This document shows positions 24,270 through 35,382 of a stretch of 64,000 bases of DNA, piece by piece. Positions within the stretch are counted from its first letter, which is position 1, and the number at the start of each line of letters is the position of its first letter. Source of the DNA: Roridomyces roridus (lineage: Eukaryota > Basidiomycota > Agaricomycetes > Agaricales > Mycenaceae); NCBI GenBank assembly GCA_029378245.1, contig JARKIF010000008.1, forward strand, positions 2,108,001-2,172,000. Reading direction: 5' to 3'. The notes under the pieces were generated by a model that saw only the letters and a list, made by a program, of their open reading frames with translations, did not search any database and was not told where the DNA came from. Position numbers and translations under genes: made by a program.

Positions 24270-24640
24270 TGTGGAGTTGTGTCATGATATGACCCCAGGC
24301 CACAACCCGACGGGTTGTAACCCGATCAACCATCAACCATCAATACTCTAATCAGTGATCATCACTGATCGGCCGGGTCTTGTCTCAACCCCTGCTTGGT
24401 ACTCCACTCTCCCCTGCATTTACACCCCTACTTGTCACGATCGCCCCTGCTCCTACCCCCTACCCCTCGTACCTAATTCGATCATGTAGTATATATACCC
24501 GTCTACAGTCTCAGTACTGTAGACGAATCTAGTCTATTCTCCCTACGGCTTGCTCTACCTCTTGAGTCTCGTCTGCTGCTCTTCGCTCGGTCGCCTCGTT
24601 CGTTGCCGACTAGAACCCGACTTAGCCCTAGGTGTTGACA
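24270..24640 (+). repeat. LTR-like remnant (tentative)
   Basis: LTR-like character: a TG start near 24280 (TGTCATGATATGACC), a TATATATA box at about 24490, a downstream CT-rich leader (CTCGTCTGCTGCTCTTCGCT) and an end at TGTTGACA about 24632-24639. No target duplication and no internal coding region were found, so a solo or degenerate LTR is only a guess. Confidence 0.25.
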
Positions 24641-25258
24641 AGTTGTTTTAGGATTGAGCGGAGCGTCCAGGGCCCGCGGTCTACCGGTGAGACGAGTGTC
24701 AGTGCCAGGTGCCAGCGCTGACGAGTTGGGGCCAAAGTGTTGGATTCTGCCAGTTAATTTACTTCGTATTGCGATCTGGATTCTTTCGCTTGTGTCCCAA
24801 AGATTTGTTGATCTTGCTCTGCAAACACAGGGTCGGAATCGAGGGGGTCGTCGAGGAGGAGGGCAAATATACCTACCGGTGGATGTAAGTACAGCGAATT
24901 GAAGACATCTGTATTTCTCACTCGCTTTTCATCTAACCCAGCCTGACGCAGAAGCAGGCCACACCGCATTCCGGAGCATCTGCAGAGCCGCTCATCCACG
25001 AAATCTGGCGGGGTGGCATTGGAGTAAACGAGGAGGGCCTCGGACGGTCGATCATTCTGCTTGGAAGGAAGCAGACACCGCGTAGGTGTCAGTGTCATGA
25101 AACCAGCGCTTGCCGACTGATCCGCTGATGCGCCATCACCGCCATCAGTTACGGATCAGAAGATCCGTTGTTATCAACAAACGTACACTCGGTCTACGCA
25201 CGACAAGTCCCTCGAGAGGGATGTCGCCCGCCCGAGTAAGGAGGACAACGCTGTCACT

Positions 25259-25362
25259 CGAACGATAGGACAACAGTACTTGTCCAGCGCAGGAAGGGTT
25301 GCTAGGACAGGATCCGACGCGCCGTGTTAGAACCCGATGAGGGGTTTAAACACAGTCACACA
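25259..25362 (+). repeat. 104-bp direct repeat, unit 1
   Basis: Starts CGAACGATAGGACAACAGTA and ends GTTTAAACACAGTCACACA. The same unit starts again at 25363, but its second copy is split by a 761-bp insertion and resumes at 26178 to about 26231. Unit 1 therefore preserves the empty insertion site. Confidence 0.8.
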
Positions 25363-25552
25363 CGAACGATAGGACAACAGTACTTGTCCAGCGCGGGAAG
25401 GGTTACTAGCACCAGTGGCAGCACCCAGAATGCATTATGGGCGCGTTTGGCTGGGACCCGTATTGCAATACGGGCGTGCCCCGGCCGGCCAGCCAGGATG
25501 TGCCCATAATGCATTACGGGTCATAGGGTGAAACACAAAAGAACTCAAAGGT

Positions 25553-25640
25553 TAAGAGCAGGAATTGAACCCAAAACCTCCTGCTGTCAACTGACCAGAG
25601 CAGAAGACAGGCACCATAACCAACTAGACCATTGTAGAGT
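25553..25640 (-). other. tRNA-like sequence, A- and B-box (degenerate)
   Basis: The minus strand reads TGGTCTAGTTGG (A-box-like) and GGGTTCAATTCC (B-box-like) about 55 nt apart, with a CTGTC/GACAG stem between them. Acceptor and T stems do not pair properly, so this is a tRNA relic or SINE-like pol III promoter rather than a functional tRNA. It lies inside the 761-bp element. Confidence 0.4.
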
Positions 25641-25687
25641 GACAGATAGCTGCCAACATCAAGCCAAACCATGCCCCCAGACAGAGA

Positions 25688-25852
25688 TCCCGCCGTGAAT
25701 TGGCGGTTAGATGACGGTTAGGTTAGGTTTGGTGTGGCCCAGGACTGTCAACATCCCCCCCCCGCGGCCTCGGCTGTGAATATCGCTCACAGAATCCACC
25801 GTGAATTGGCGGTTAGAGGCAATATCCACTGTGAATTGGTGGTTAGGGGTGT
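25688..25852 (+). repeat. Three hairpin repeats (GTGAATTGGYGGTTAG)
   Basis: Three short repeats: CCGCCGTGAATTGGCGGTTAG-type near 25690, CCACCGTGAATTGGCGGTT near 25797, and CCACTGTGAATTGGTGGTTAG-type near 25830. Stem bases change together in the first and third (CCGCC/GGCGG to CCAC/GTGG). GGTTAGGGTTAGG-like telomeric-type sequence follows. Confidence 0.5.
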
Positions 25853-26196
25853 GAATGCTGGGTTAGGGTTAGGTTGGGTGGCTGGTATTGTATGGGCTGC
25901 GAATATTTTAACCAGTATGGTTATTATAGTGTAGTAGTAACAGTTGCCATTCTGATTATGTAATGGTGTTCTGGAGGCTGTGGGTTCAATTCAGCCTTCG
26001 GCCTGCTGTTTTTGGTTAGGGGCTGTGCTGCTGTCAACACACTGTTCAGAGGCTGTGTACCCAGAATGCATTATGGGCACATGCTGGCCGGCCGGCCAAG
26101 GTGTGCCCGTAATGCAATACGGGCTCTGGCCAAATGAGCCCGCATTGCATCAAGGGTACAACCACACCTCTTACTAGGACAGGACCCGACGCGCCG

Positions 26197-26658
26197 TGTT
26201 AGAACCCGACGAGGGGTTTAAACACAGTCACACAACATTCTCGGCATGATCCAGTGATCATGCCAAGGAGGGGTAACCTATAGGGTTACAGGGGATGCTC
26301 CACCTAACTCTATTAAGAGAGGAGCCGCGTAGGGGTAATTAAGGGTCAGGGACCGATCGTACAGGAGAACGCTCCTGAGGGAATTAGTATTTATACTTGG
26401 GTAGAATCTCATGTACAGTAGATTCTACCTCGTCTAATCTCCAGCGCTACTTTGGCTTACGGGTTACGTTCTCTTCCCTCACGGACACAACCCGACTCGC
26501 CTATTCGCCGAGACTCAACTCGTCTCGTTGTGCTCGACTCGTCTCCTCTCGACGTTCTCGAGCTCGTCGACCTTCTCGTCGTACCCGGCTGTGTCACCCA
26601 CGCCGTTCCACGTCTGATCCGATCACCCGGCAAGCCGGCCTAGACGCTGTCGTTGACA
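26197..26658 (+). repeat. LTR-like remnant (tentative)
   Basis: Begins TGTTAGAACCCGACGAGG, has a TATTTATA box near 26390 and a CT-rich leader with many CTCGTCTC-type words, and ends GTTGACA at 26658. The start is shared with the tandem repeat unit at 25326. No target duplication was found. A solo LTR of a Gypsy-type element is one reading. Confidence 0.25.
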
Positions 26659-26680
26659 GTCAGGCAGAGATACACAGGAT

Positions 26681-27040
26681 GTGCACAGCAAAGGACAGGC
26701 GGGATGTGACCTGTTGAGGAGGCAAGACGATGGTGCAGATGTGCATGCCCTGTGGCACAACTCACGTACTTCTGTCGGGTGGAATCTCTCCAGAGGTAAC
26801 TTGCGCAAAGGATCAAAAGTTTTCGATCGAGCAAGGCCGTGGGTTGGCCGCGAGCTCGATTTCACGGACGACGAGCTCGCGTGGTTGGAGGCAGAGAGGG
26901 AGAGGTTGGTGGCGGCTGCTGGTCAAGTAGTACATACCAGAAGATTCGATACAATCAAGGACTTGCTCGCCGTAACCTACAATTTTGAATGGTCCAATGT
27001 CATGTTTCGCAACGGACACGCATATTCAATGGAAAAATAA
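26681..27040 (+). CDS. Hypothetical protein
   Basis: Open frame whose second half is protein-like and charged: ELDFTDDELAWLEAERERLV, then FDTIKDLLAVTYNFEWSNVM. The first third is less convincing and overlaps repeat-derived sequence, so the true start may be internal or on another exon. Family not recognised. It could be the C-terminal remnant of a larger gene cut by the adjacent repeats. Confidence 0.3.
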   Translation: MHSKGQAGCDLLRRQDDGADVHALWHNSRTSVGWNLSRGNLRKGSKVFDRARPWVGRELDFTDDELAWLEAERERLVAAAGQVVHTRRFDTIKDLLAVTYNFEWSNVMFRNGHAYSMEK

Positions 27041-28958
27041 GATAAATTTGAGCTGCGTACTACATGTGAAGACGATCCCACCATCCGATTCAATCTTTCT
27101 TGATATACACGCTCCATAGAATACTCAACCGTCGGAACGGCGCATGGGTTCACTTTGACGATGTACAGCATGCTGAGAGACACTGGTCACCACCCGAATG
27201 CACATGTAGGTCGTCGAGGCTTGCGGGTGCGAATCCGTCGACGCACAGCTTAGTTTCGGGACATGGGTTGGCGGAGATTTGATGATCCTCGTCGGGGAGG
27301 CGGCGCAAGCGGCGGGGCATGACGCGTGAATCGGTAGGAGATGACCGTCGTTGCCACAGTTGGTGAGGGGGAGCAGGGCTGCCAAACCACAGCGGGTGGG
27401 GAGAGCAGGATAGATTCAGCAAGGAGCCAGTGGAAAGAAAATAGGTGACGCACGCGTATGTACAGCCATAATTGACTCCTCATCGAGCGCATGTCTTCAG
27501 GGCGGCTACACCACAGCATCCCTCACGAGAGCACAACTGGCACTGACACGCCAGCTGTAAGCGTTGTAGCTGCCATGGGTTTGCGTGCATATTTCCGTGC
27601 ATATTCAATCTTGACGCCGAGGGTTGATGCAGGAGTCCTGGGATTGGGGGAGACAGAAAGAAGGGGTGCTGGGCCTTTTGAAATGCGCTGGAAAGTTGTC
27701 CGGAACGATTGCGCCCGAGGGAGTCGACGGCGGATGAGATTGGGCAAATGAATGGAGGGTGATGGTGACGTAGCACGAAAGAGCGCCAACAGCATAATGC
27801 ATTCCACGGGGCGTTCAGGGGCAGGATGAAGCATTGGGGTGTGGTGGTCGTCCATGACCGTGGCTGAGGGCGCTCGGAAGCGGAGCTGGAGCCAGCCGGA
27901 GCCGAGCCGCGGCAACACCATCGCGACTCGCGAGTCAGGAAAGCAAAGGGGAGCGCCGTTCGGGTGCCGCGGGCAATTTCATAAAATGAGGGGTTTCACC
28001 CATTGTGTGAGACAGGTCCATAGAGTGAGCAGAGGAGGGCAGCAGAACGGCAAGCGCCATCCAATTGACGCGCGGCCCAACAGGTATCAACGGAAAAGCA
28101 CTGCCACTAACCACGCAGAGTTCTACTGGGCATTGTAGACAAGCGCCCATTAAGCGCCAACACAGCCACTAACCACGGGACAAGAAATTCTTATTAAGGC
28201 CAAACCTAAAGGTTCGGCAATGACTGTTGTTTACTGCTCACTTGACCGCGACCACCACCATCTCGCTTTGCCACTTGCCTACTCTCGCTCACTTTGGCCG
28301 GGTTATCTAACCAGTTATCCATCGTTCAACGCATGCTGCCATGATCTTTGGACTCACTGCTGTATGGTAGTGACTGCTTTCATTACGGTGACTCTGATTG
28401 ACTGTCCGCTGTGCCTCAAGCACTGACTTTTCAGCTAGAAGACAGCCAATCATGCGCAGCAAGTTATCGACGTTTAATAACGGACTAGCGTTGACCCGTG
28501 CTGACGCACGGCAATCAGATCTCAGCTTTGGAGGGACAATGGGAGCGTCGTTCACAGAGGTCCTTTGTACAACTTTCCTAAAGTAGACACGCAATTGACT
28601 CTTGGGCCATTATTCGGTGGGCATAAAAGGCTGAGAGCGAGGCCGAAGATGCTCGCTGCATGCAGCCCCCTTCCCAGTTCCAAGCCATCTCGAGACACGC
28701 GGTCTGGCCAGACGCGTCACTCATGCGGGATGGTACGAACTGGCAAGGGAATCTCAATTGATTTATGCCGGCCGGTGTCAGACCGACGCGCCCTGGAGCA
28801 CCAGGCCCTGCGTGTCGGCGCGGCATCCCGGTCGGCCGATACCTCTTGATTTCCGGCAGCCAAGGCAATCAAAAGGGCAATCAATTTTAATTCTACGTAG
28901 GGCGACGCCGGTAATAGACGATTTTTTTGGGAGCTACTGATGTACGCAATTTTTGACA
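27041..28958. other. Gene-poor region, no supportable gene
   Basis: Scattered short frames on both strands without recognisable domains or coherent splicing. An imperfect GC-rich inverted repeat lies at about 28764-28855 (CCTGG agca CCAGG core with CCGACRCG arms) and could mark the 3' end of the neighbouring Helitron, but this was not established. Confidence 0.45.
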
Positions 28959-30009
28959 TTAGCCCAAGGGTGAAGAGGAGGCGGGGTGGCTGTCGACTCT
29001 ACGGCGCTTGACGTTGCCAAACGGCATGCTGGGTGAGGGCGTGGACGGCCCAGCTTGCGTAGCCGCCGCCGTCCGGTCCTGAGCGGGCGCTATCAATATC
29101 AATGGGTATGAGCAGGGCCAGACAATATCAGTGCGGCGGACACGTACTCTTGGCATACTTGGGGGGAGGGGGGACACCTAAGAAAACAACCTGGCTGACC
29201 TCCATTGTGAAACGGTCAGCGTACTTCTCGCCCCGCCGTTCTTCAATGCCAGTCAGCCAGCCGCTGGCTTGGACGTACTTGCCGGGGTACGGCGTAGGCT
29301 TCTTCAAATTGTTGGCCCACCGAGGACCATCCTGGATGACACCGAACACGGGGAATGGTCACACCGATTTGTCGATCTGGTTGTACTGCTCGCAGTCCAT
29401 TTCGAAGGTGGCGTCGTCCCCGTTCCTCTTGGTCGCAAGGCCGCAGACAACCAGACGGGCGCGGTGATTGAGGTCGATGTCGGGGATTTGGATGGTGGGG
29501 GGTTCAGGAGGGCCATCGACACCGGGGGTCTGGAGCGCAGGAAGAAGCTCGTGGAGAGGAATACACTGGGTAGTGATGAGCATTTTTTTTCATTGCAGAA
29601 ATAGCTCGTACCTCCTCTACGTCTGCGACGAATGAGTATTCGACAGGGTCAAGAGCGTTGGGACCCAGGTTCAGTGAGGAGTCCATGAGGACAGGCTGGG
29701 AGTACCGATGAGCATTGAGAGTCCGGCAATGTGAAAAAAATAAGTACGCACGAATAACTTGACCCAGTAGACACCCGGACCCTGACCCGGAGCAGGGAAA
29801 AAAATGGCCGTATCATTGAAGATTCGCCCACAGCCGATGATGCCTTCCGGGACGCTGGTTCGCTCGCCGGTTGTGTCGTCAACCTCAATGCTACTCCCCA
29901 CGTAGAAGTGGAGGTCGAAGAACACGGTCTTCGGTTGGCCAGGCAGGGTGCGAGGGTTAGTCACCCGAGCAATGCCGTCGATGAAAGCACCGGAGTTGGA
30001 AGAGACCAT
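28959..30009 (-). CDS. Helitron-associated OB-fold-like protein, one in-frame TGA
   Basis: Multi-exon gene on the same strand as RepHel and about 125 bp downstream of it. It starts MVSSNSGAFIDGIARVTNP, with later exons carrying SSLNLGPNALDPVEYSFVAD, CIPLHELLPALQTPGVDG, IQIPDIDLNHRARLVVCG and GKYVQASGWLTGIEERRGEK. The basic C-terminus is KRRRVDS. The alternating beta-like pattern GKYVQASGWLTG..FTMEVSQVVFLG suggests an OB-fold (ssDNA-binding) domain; this is inference. A TGA at 29359-29361 interrupts otherwise continuous frame (QIDKSV then PFPVFGVIQDG). Skipping 33 nt (GTGTGA..TCCAG) would keep frame but is too short for a usual intron. It probably belongs to the Helitron. Confidence 0.55.
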
Positions 30010-30134
30010 GGCGGTAGGAGGGAAGGAAAATAATGTTTGTACTTGCACGCATGTATAGTTTATATACCACCAGCTACGCGAGTGATTGCCCAAGCAAGAG
30101 AAAACAGATCTAGGGATTTGAAGGCAGGGTACGG

Positions 30135-33100
30135 CTAATCCAAAAGTACTTCATCGTAGACTACATTTTTTGTCGAATCCGAGAGCTGGGTATCCTGGAG
30201 GAGGACCTTGACCCTTTGTTCCGAGGTGGCCCGAGAAAGTGCGACGTAGAGTTGGCCATGGGAAAAGACCGGGTTGCGCAGATCCAGTCCGACAAACTTG
30301 ACAGACTGCCCTTGCGCTTTGTTTATCGTGAGCCCGAAAGCAAGGCGGACAGGGAACTGTCGACGACTGAACTTGAAAGAGAAGTCGGCAGTGCTTGGGG
30401 TCAACATGATGCGAGGGATCAGTGCAGCCTCCCCATCGTGGTCACCACCAACCAGTCTGACCTCCAGGACTCGGTCGGACTCTCGCACCAAGATCATTCG
30501 GGTCCCATTGCAGAGGCCCCTCGCAGGCGACAGATTTCGAAGCAGAATCAACGGGCAGCCAATCTTGACCACCAGCTCACCCGGAGGAAGGGAAGAAGGA
30601 TTGATAGAGCGAAGGAACTCGATGGGAATTGGGGCCTGGTCCGGATCGCCATCGCCGTCGGCACCGGCTTCTTCGATGATTTTATCCACGCTGTAATACA
30701 CGCGCGGCTCACCGGCCATCCGTCCCAAGACGTCCTCGTTGAGCTGAAAGACATCCGCATTTCTTGGCGCCAGAATCATGCGATTGAGAAAGTATTCGGG
30801 AGGCGGAGGCGGGACGGAGGCTATGCCAGGATAGACGTACTGAATCAAAGCCTCGGCGCTGTCGATTCGCATGCCAGGACGAAGCTTGACGTGGCCGTTT
30901 TCGTCGGAGTTTCGTCCGTGCCCCACATCCAACAGCCAGGAAGCAAAGTCCCGCTCGGACTGTCCCTCTGTCTCCAAGCGCATGTTTCTCCGGAGGAAGA
31001 GTAGCTCCACGTCGTTCCAGACATAGGACCGCTGGATGCATGCGTTGACAATTTGCTCCCGCGATCCTTTCGGCACAACTGGCAGAATTTGCTGAAAGTC
31101 GCCGCCAAAGATCACGGTAATGCCACCGAACGAATGGTCGTTGTCGAGCAGGTCCCGAAGGGTGCGATCGAGGGCCTGAATTGCCAGCCTGTCCTGCATG
31201 CCGATTTCATCCCAAACGATGAGACGCGTTGCTCGAAGGAGGTCGGCGAGTTTGCTGTTCTTCGAAATGTTGCAGTACGACTCCTCGTTGATGCCGTCGA
31301 TGGGTATCTTGTAGGTGGAATGGGCCGTGCGACCACCAGGCAGGAGCAACGCTGCGATGCCAGAGGAAGCAGAACAAAGGACGATATGCCCTTCACTACG
31401 CGCTTGATGACAGACGGTGCGGTAAACGAAAGTCTTGCCGGTGCCGCCAGGGCCGTTGAGGAAGTAGATCTTGCCGGCACGGTCGGTGACAGATTTCATA
31501 ATCTTGTCGAACGCTTCTCGCTGTTCCTCGTTAAGGAGCGGAATCATTTGTTCGGCTTTGTCGCGCTCGGCATCGCGATCATAGTTTAATTGTTCCGCGA
31601 TGAGAGCGTTGTCGACCTGCGCGTCCCAATCAATCTGGAACCTCGGCATCCCAGGGAAATCCTGAAGACTTCTCCCTGACTCGCTCAAAATCTTGTTGAG
31701 CAAAAACAGACCGTAGTCGTATGCATCTTCGTCAGTTGTATCGCGGCGGCCCATAATCTGCAGGCGCCTCGGCAAATCATCGCAGATATGCAACCGAAAT
31801 TCATTCCACAGGTTCCCCGGTTGCGATGGATCACAGAACAAAAGAAGGACCGCAAAAAGATGGCGCAAACGTGACCCAGTCTGCATCTCCGCCGCCTCCC
31901 GGAGGCAGTGACGCCACTCGCCGTCATCTTCAAGAAGTCCTCGGGCAAGGCAGGCCTCGAGAAATGTGGGATGTACAACGCCGTGATATGTCTGCAAGTC
32001 TTTAAAGGAGGTCGGACCCTTGACGGTGGTAAGCAGAGTGCGAAGGTAGAATCGCTCTCCGCCGTTTGGTGGTACGAAATACATCCGTCCCAGAGAGAAG
32101 CCCTTCTTTCGTACGCCCCACTGCTTCTTTTTCGTATTCCAAGTGAAGTGCTGCGGGAACTCCTGGTACGTATATTGCCTAGCAAGCTGACCAAGAGCAC
32201 CCTGGTTCTTGTTAGCTTCGAAAAAAGCAGTCAGGCGTGTTCTTTCAGCTGCTGCTCGCTCCAGGACAGCCTCTGCATTGTCATCGGGGTTGAACGTGAC
32301 CAAGTGCTGACCAGGTAGGTGAACCTGCCGCAAGCATCAGACAAAGATCAATTGTGAGTATCCGCGAGCACTCTTACCTGAAGTCGGACCACACTGGGAA
32401 CTCTGCTATGCATCTCAAGATGCAGAATGCGCCAGGACGCCTCTGACGCTGAAATATAGCGACCCTCAATCCATCGCTTGATCTCATCTCGACGGTCGAC
32501 CTCAAGCCCGGCCATATCACCACCCTTCTGAATGTACTTGAAGACATATTTGAAAGAACGCAGGGAAACCGCACACTCGACATTGATGTGGCAGTTGTAC
32601 TTGGCAGAGAAGTAAGGGCTGTACGGAATGATCCAAGAATTGTTGACCATGTAGCCACCGACATCATAAGCCCGTCCATCATCAAGGCGCTTGTACTTCG
32701 GATAGCCATCGTCGTCCATGGACGTCTCTGTCTCGAACGGCTTGGGAAATCGTTTGGTGCACTTCCCCTGCTCCATACACAGAGAACGCGGGTTAGCAGT
32801 TCCGCACGGGCCGTGAACCATGCAGGTCTTCACGGTTTCAAACAACAACGGCTGAGTATCGGGGTCCGGCCAGTGGGCCGAGATGACAGAGTCAATGTCC
32901 TCCGGCGTGAGAAGCTTCTGGCCAGGAGCGAGGAAGAGAAGAAGATGAAAGTGGGGAAGACCGCGTTTCTGGAATTCGATGGTGTATACATAAGCCACGA
33001 CACGGCCGAGGACACCCTTCTTATAGATGTCGTCGATGATGGCTTTCTTCTTGAGGTGAAACACTCGGGAAACCAGTTCGGGACGATCATGAGCAGCTTG

Positions 33101-35382
33101 ACCGGGCAGCAGTTCCCGAGTGATCTCCGGCCATTTTGGATTGGTTGTCACCGTCATGAAGATGTCGACCTTTCTGTAGTAGCGTGCGATTGCCATCGAG
33201 TCCTGGAACTGCTGGCCCATGTGCCGTGGCCCACCCTGATAGCTTGACGGCAAGACAGTGCGTTGACCGAGGTCATTGAGGTCCACAGCGTCGTCTGCCC
33301 CATGTATCGCATCTTCGAGCCCATTGTAGAGAGCTGCACGTAGCTTCGGCTGGTTAAAGCGCAAGTACTGCAGCCGATTTTGATCTGCCGAGGCCCACAT
33401 GTCCACCAGATAGCGCTGGAACAAACGGCCACCACGTAAAGGAGTAGAGAATTCACCCTCACGTGCATGAATCCTGTATGCAATGTACCGCGTCTGCGTG
33501 AGCCGCCGTGGTTTCTCCGCCTCCGGATCCTCCAGCTGGAGGTCTTGGTGCCAGCCCGGCTCCCCGCGAGGAAACAGCAGAACGTAGTAGAGGGGAGTAT
33601 AACCAGGATGGCGATCGCTGATGCGCTGCAGAGGACCATCTCGTCGTCTGAGAATTATGTCCCTCGACTCCGCATTGGATTGATCACCTGGAAGAATAAC
33701 AGCAACCTCGTCTGCTGTAGGCAAATTACCCCGACGGCGATGGACGTTCGGTGCCGCCCGGAGCCTGACAACAGCCTCGTCTGTATCCGGGTGCTGGCGT
33801 AAGACCTCGTGTGCGTGCATGTAGATGGGCGCGTATTGATGATTCGCCGTTATCACATTTTGCAGCAGTTCCATGGTGTCTCGACGCAAATTGCTGTTGT
33901 TTTGCATTCGGTAGTCGAGAGCAGCGCGGGGCTCGAAGATGTACAGCTGGGCGTATATAGGCTGCTGACCCTGCGAGGGAATGAGAGCGCCCGCGCGGTG
34001 GCAGAGCTCGCCTTGAATCTTGAATACCGGAGGCCCACCGCCGCGGTTCACCGACTGATCCTCCTTGACCCCGAGAGAAGTGAAGGAAAGGGCGATATTG
34101 TACTGCCACATGTTGAGGCGAAACTCTTTTGACTGAGCATCATCGCCCTGAAGCAGCTGGAGTAGGGGAGCTGGGGGAGGTTCAAGATCAGCAATTTGAA
34201 CCTTCCCGTGGTCGCAGCATGACCCAAACTTGGGTGCACCCAGGGAAGAATCGGTTATCTTTTCATCCATCCAATGGAGAGCTTTGCAGTGGCGACACTT
34301 GACATTCATGCGGCCAAGGTCATGTCGAGCCGCAGGTTCCGTGTATGGACGACGCGCTGGAGGGAGTCTGCGCAGCTGAGCAGCAGTCAGTGCAGGGGGT
34401 GCTGACAACCACGTCAGCATCCATTGTAAAAGATGCCAAAGAAAAAAAGAGACATACCTGGCGGTCTCGGTTGGATTGCACGCACAGGAGCATTTCCCCG
34501 CCCACGTCCGCGTGTCTGGCCCCGCCCCCGCCCCCGCCCACGGCCACGGCCCCGACCGCGGCCGGCTTGAGGAACAATCTGACCCGGCTCATCTTCGGAT
34601 GCTTGATTGGGCTCTTCATCGCGCGGTAGGTTTTGCAGTGTACGCAGAGGTGGAACGCGAATCACCAGTCTAGGAGGAGGAGGATCCTGCACAGGCTGCT
34701 GTACCCGCGGAGGCAAACGTATCACCAGCCTCTCAATCGGCGGCGGTGGCAGCGGAGCTTGAAGAGTATTGGCGGCCCCGCTCCTTGCTTGTTGTTGACG
34801 CGCCAGTTGGCCGAGAGCACGTCTGGAAGGGCCCGCCTGCCCCGTTGGTGGCGGAGTTGGGAGTGCCAATTGGGCTGCTGGAAGACGGGCACCCCGACGG
34901 CCATTCGGTGCTTCCTGAGACACGGGTGTCAAGAGACCTTGCGGCTGCTGGGAAACAGTCAGATAACAGTGAGGAACTGACAAATTGAGGCTCACCCTGG
35001 ATGATTGCGGCGTCGGTGACGGTGGACGATTCTCTTGGGGCACGGGATGTGGGATACGACGGCGTCGGCGACTCGGGGTCTCTTGGAGCGCTGCCTGACG
35101 TTGGCGTTCGGCGTCCCTATGTCCTTCCCGCTCTTGCTCCAAGGAAGATAGTTCTGGGGGCGGCAGTCTTTCATTGGTCAGATTTTGAAAGGGAGCTCGC
35201 GAGGGACGCGGTGAACGACGTTGTTGGGAGGTGCTTGCATACGGCGGCTGCATGGCATTTTGCCTGGCCTGGCGAGAGCTTCGGGTGGGTCGTTTTGCCA
35301 GAGAGGGAGAGGATGGAGTTGGAGGAAGCCCGGTCCTGTAGCAAGGTGAGGAATAGTGGAAAGAAATAGATCTGCGACGCAC
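30135..35382 (-). CDS. Helitron Rep/helicase (RepHel)
   Basis: Rolling-circle replication initiator fused to a Pif1-family helicase. Three exons: N-terminal 35382-34458, then introns 34457-34402 (56 nt) and 32377-32325 (53 nt). The N-terminus is Pro/Arg-rich with an RG-repeat (GRGRGRGRG) and a Cys-His cluster (CRHCKALHW). The Rep domain shows the two-His motif GLPHFHLLLFL and the Tyr motif SFKYVFKYIQKG. The helicase exon has Walker A GGTGKTFVYR, Walker B LIVWDEIGM, GGDFQQILPVV and a C-terminal FGLTINKAQGQS, LYVALSRA. Total length is about 1,730 residues, within the Helitron range. The start at 35382 or an internal Met (MQPPYAS) are both possible. Confidence 0.92.

Larger units (their letters stand above)
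25410..26170. mobile_element. 761-bp inverted-repeat element (MITE-like)
   Basis: Flanked by TTACTAG at 25403-25409 and 26171-26177. Its two ends carry ~100-bp inverted blocks (about 25424-25525 and 26061-26157) built from near-palindromes such as ACCCAGAATGCATTATGGGC and CCCGTATTGCAATACGGG around GGCCGGCC. The neighbouring tandem unit shows the uninterrupted sequence GGGTTGCTAGGACAGG. The interior has a tRNA-like stretch and repeated small hairpins. No transposase; superfamily unassigned (7-8 bp duplication). Confidence 0.7.
28959..35382 (-). mobile_element. Helitron (coding part; termini unresolved)
   Basis: Block of two same-strand genes, a RepHel protein and a small companion, typical of autonomous rolling-circle transposons in fungi. 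The coding interval is given as the extent because the TC...CTRR ends and the 3' hairpin could not be placed with confidence. The RepHel frame is fully open through both introns, suggesting recent activity. Confidence 0.75.

Noticed and set aside
25553..25640. Functional tRNA gene
   Set aside because: A- and B-boxes are recognisable, but the acceptor and T stems do not pair.
25430..26160. CRISPR-like repeats
   Set aside because: The palindromic words are irregularly spaced and variable, and the genome is eukaryotic; they are part of a transposable element.
27491..27921. Possible genes on either strand around 27.5-27.9 kb
   Set aside because: Frames overlap each other, are compositionally biased and show no recognisable domain or intron pattern.
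28764..28855. GC-rich inverted repeat as the Helitron 3' hairpin
   Set aside because: A CTGG followed by T is present on the minus strand, but the stem is imperfect and no matching 5' TC end was located, so the terminus was not called.
29304..29604. Overlapping open frames on the plus strand opposite the Helitron companion gene
   Set aside because: They mirror the coding frame of the spliced minus-strand gene and have no domain or splice logic of their own.
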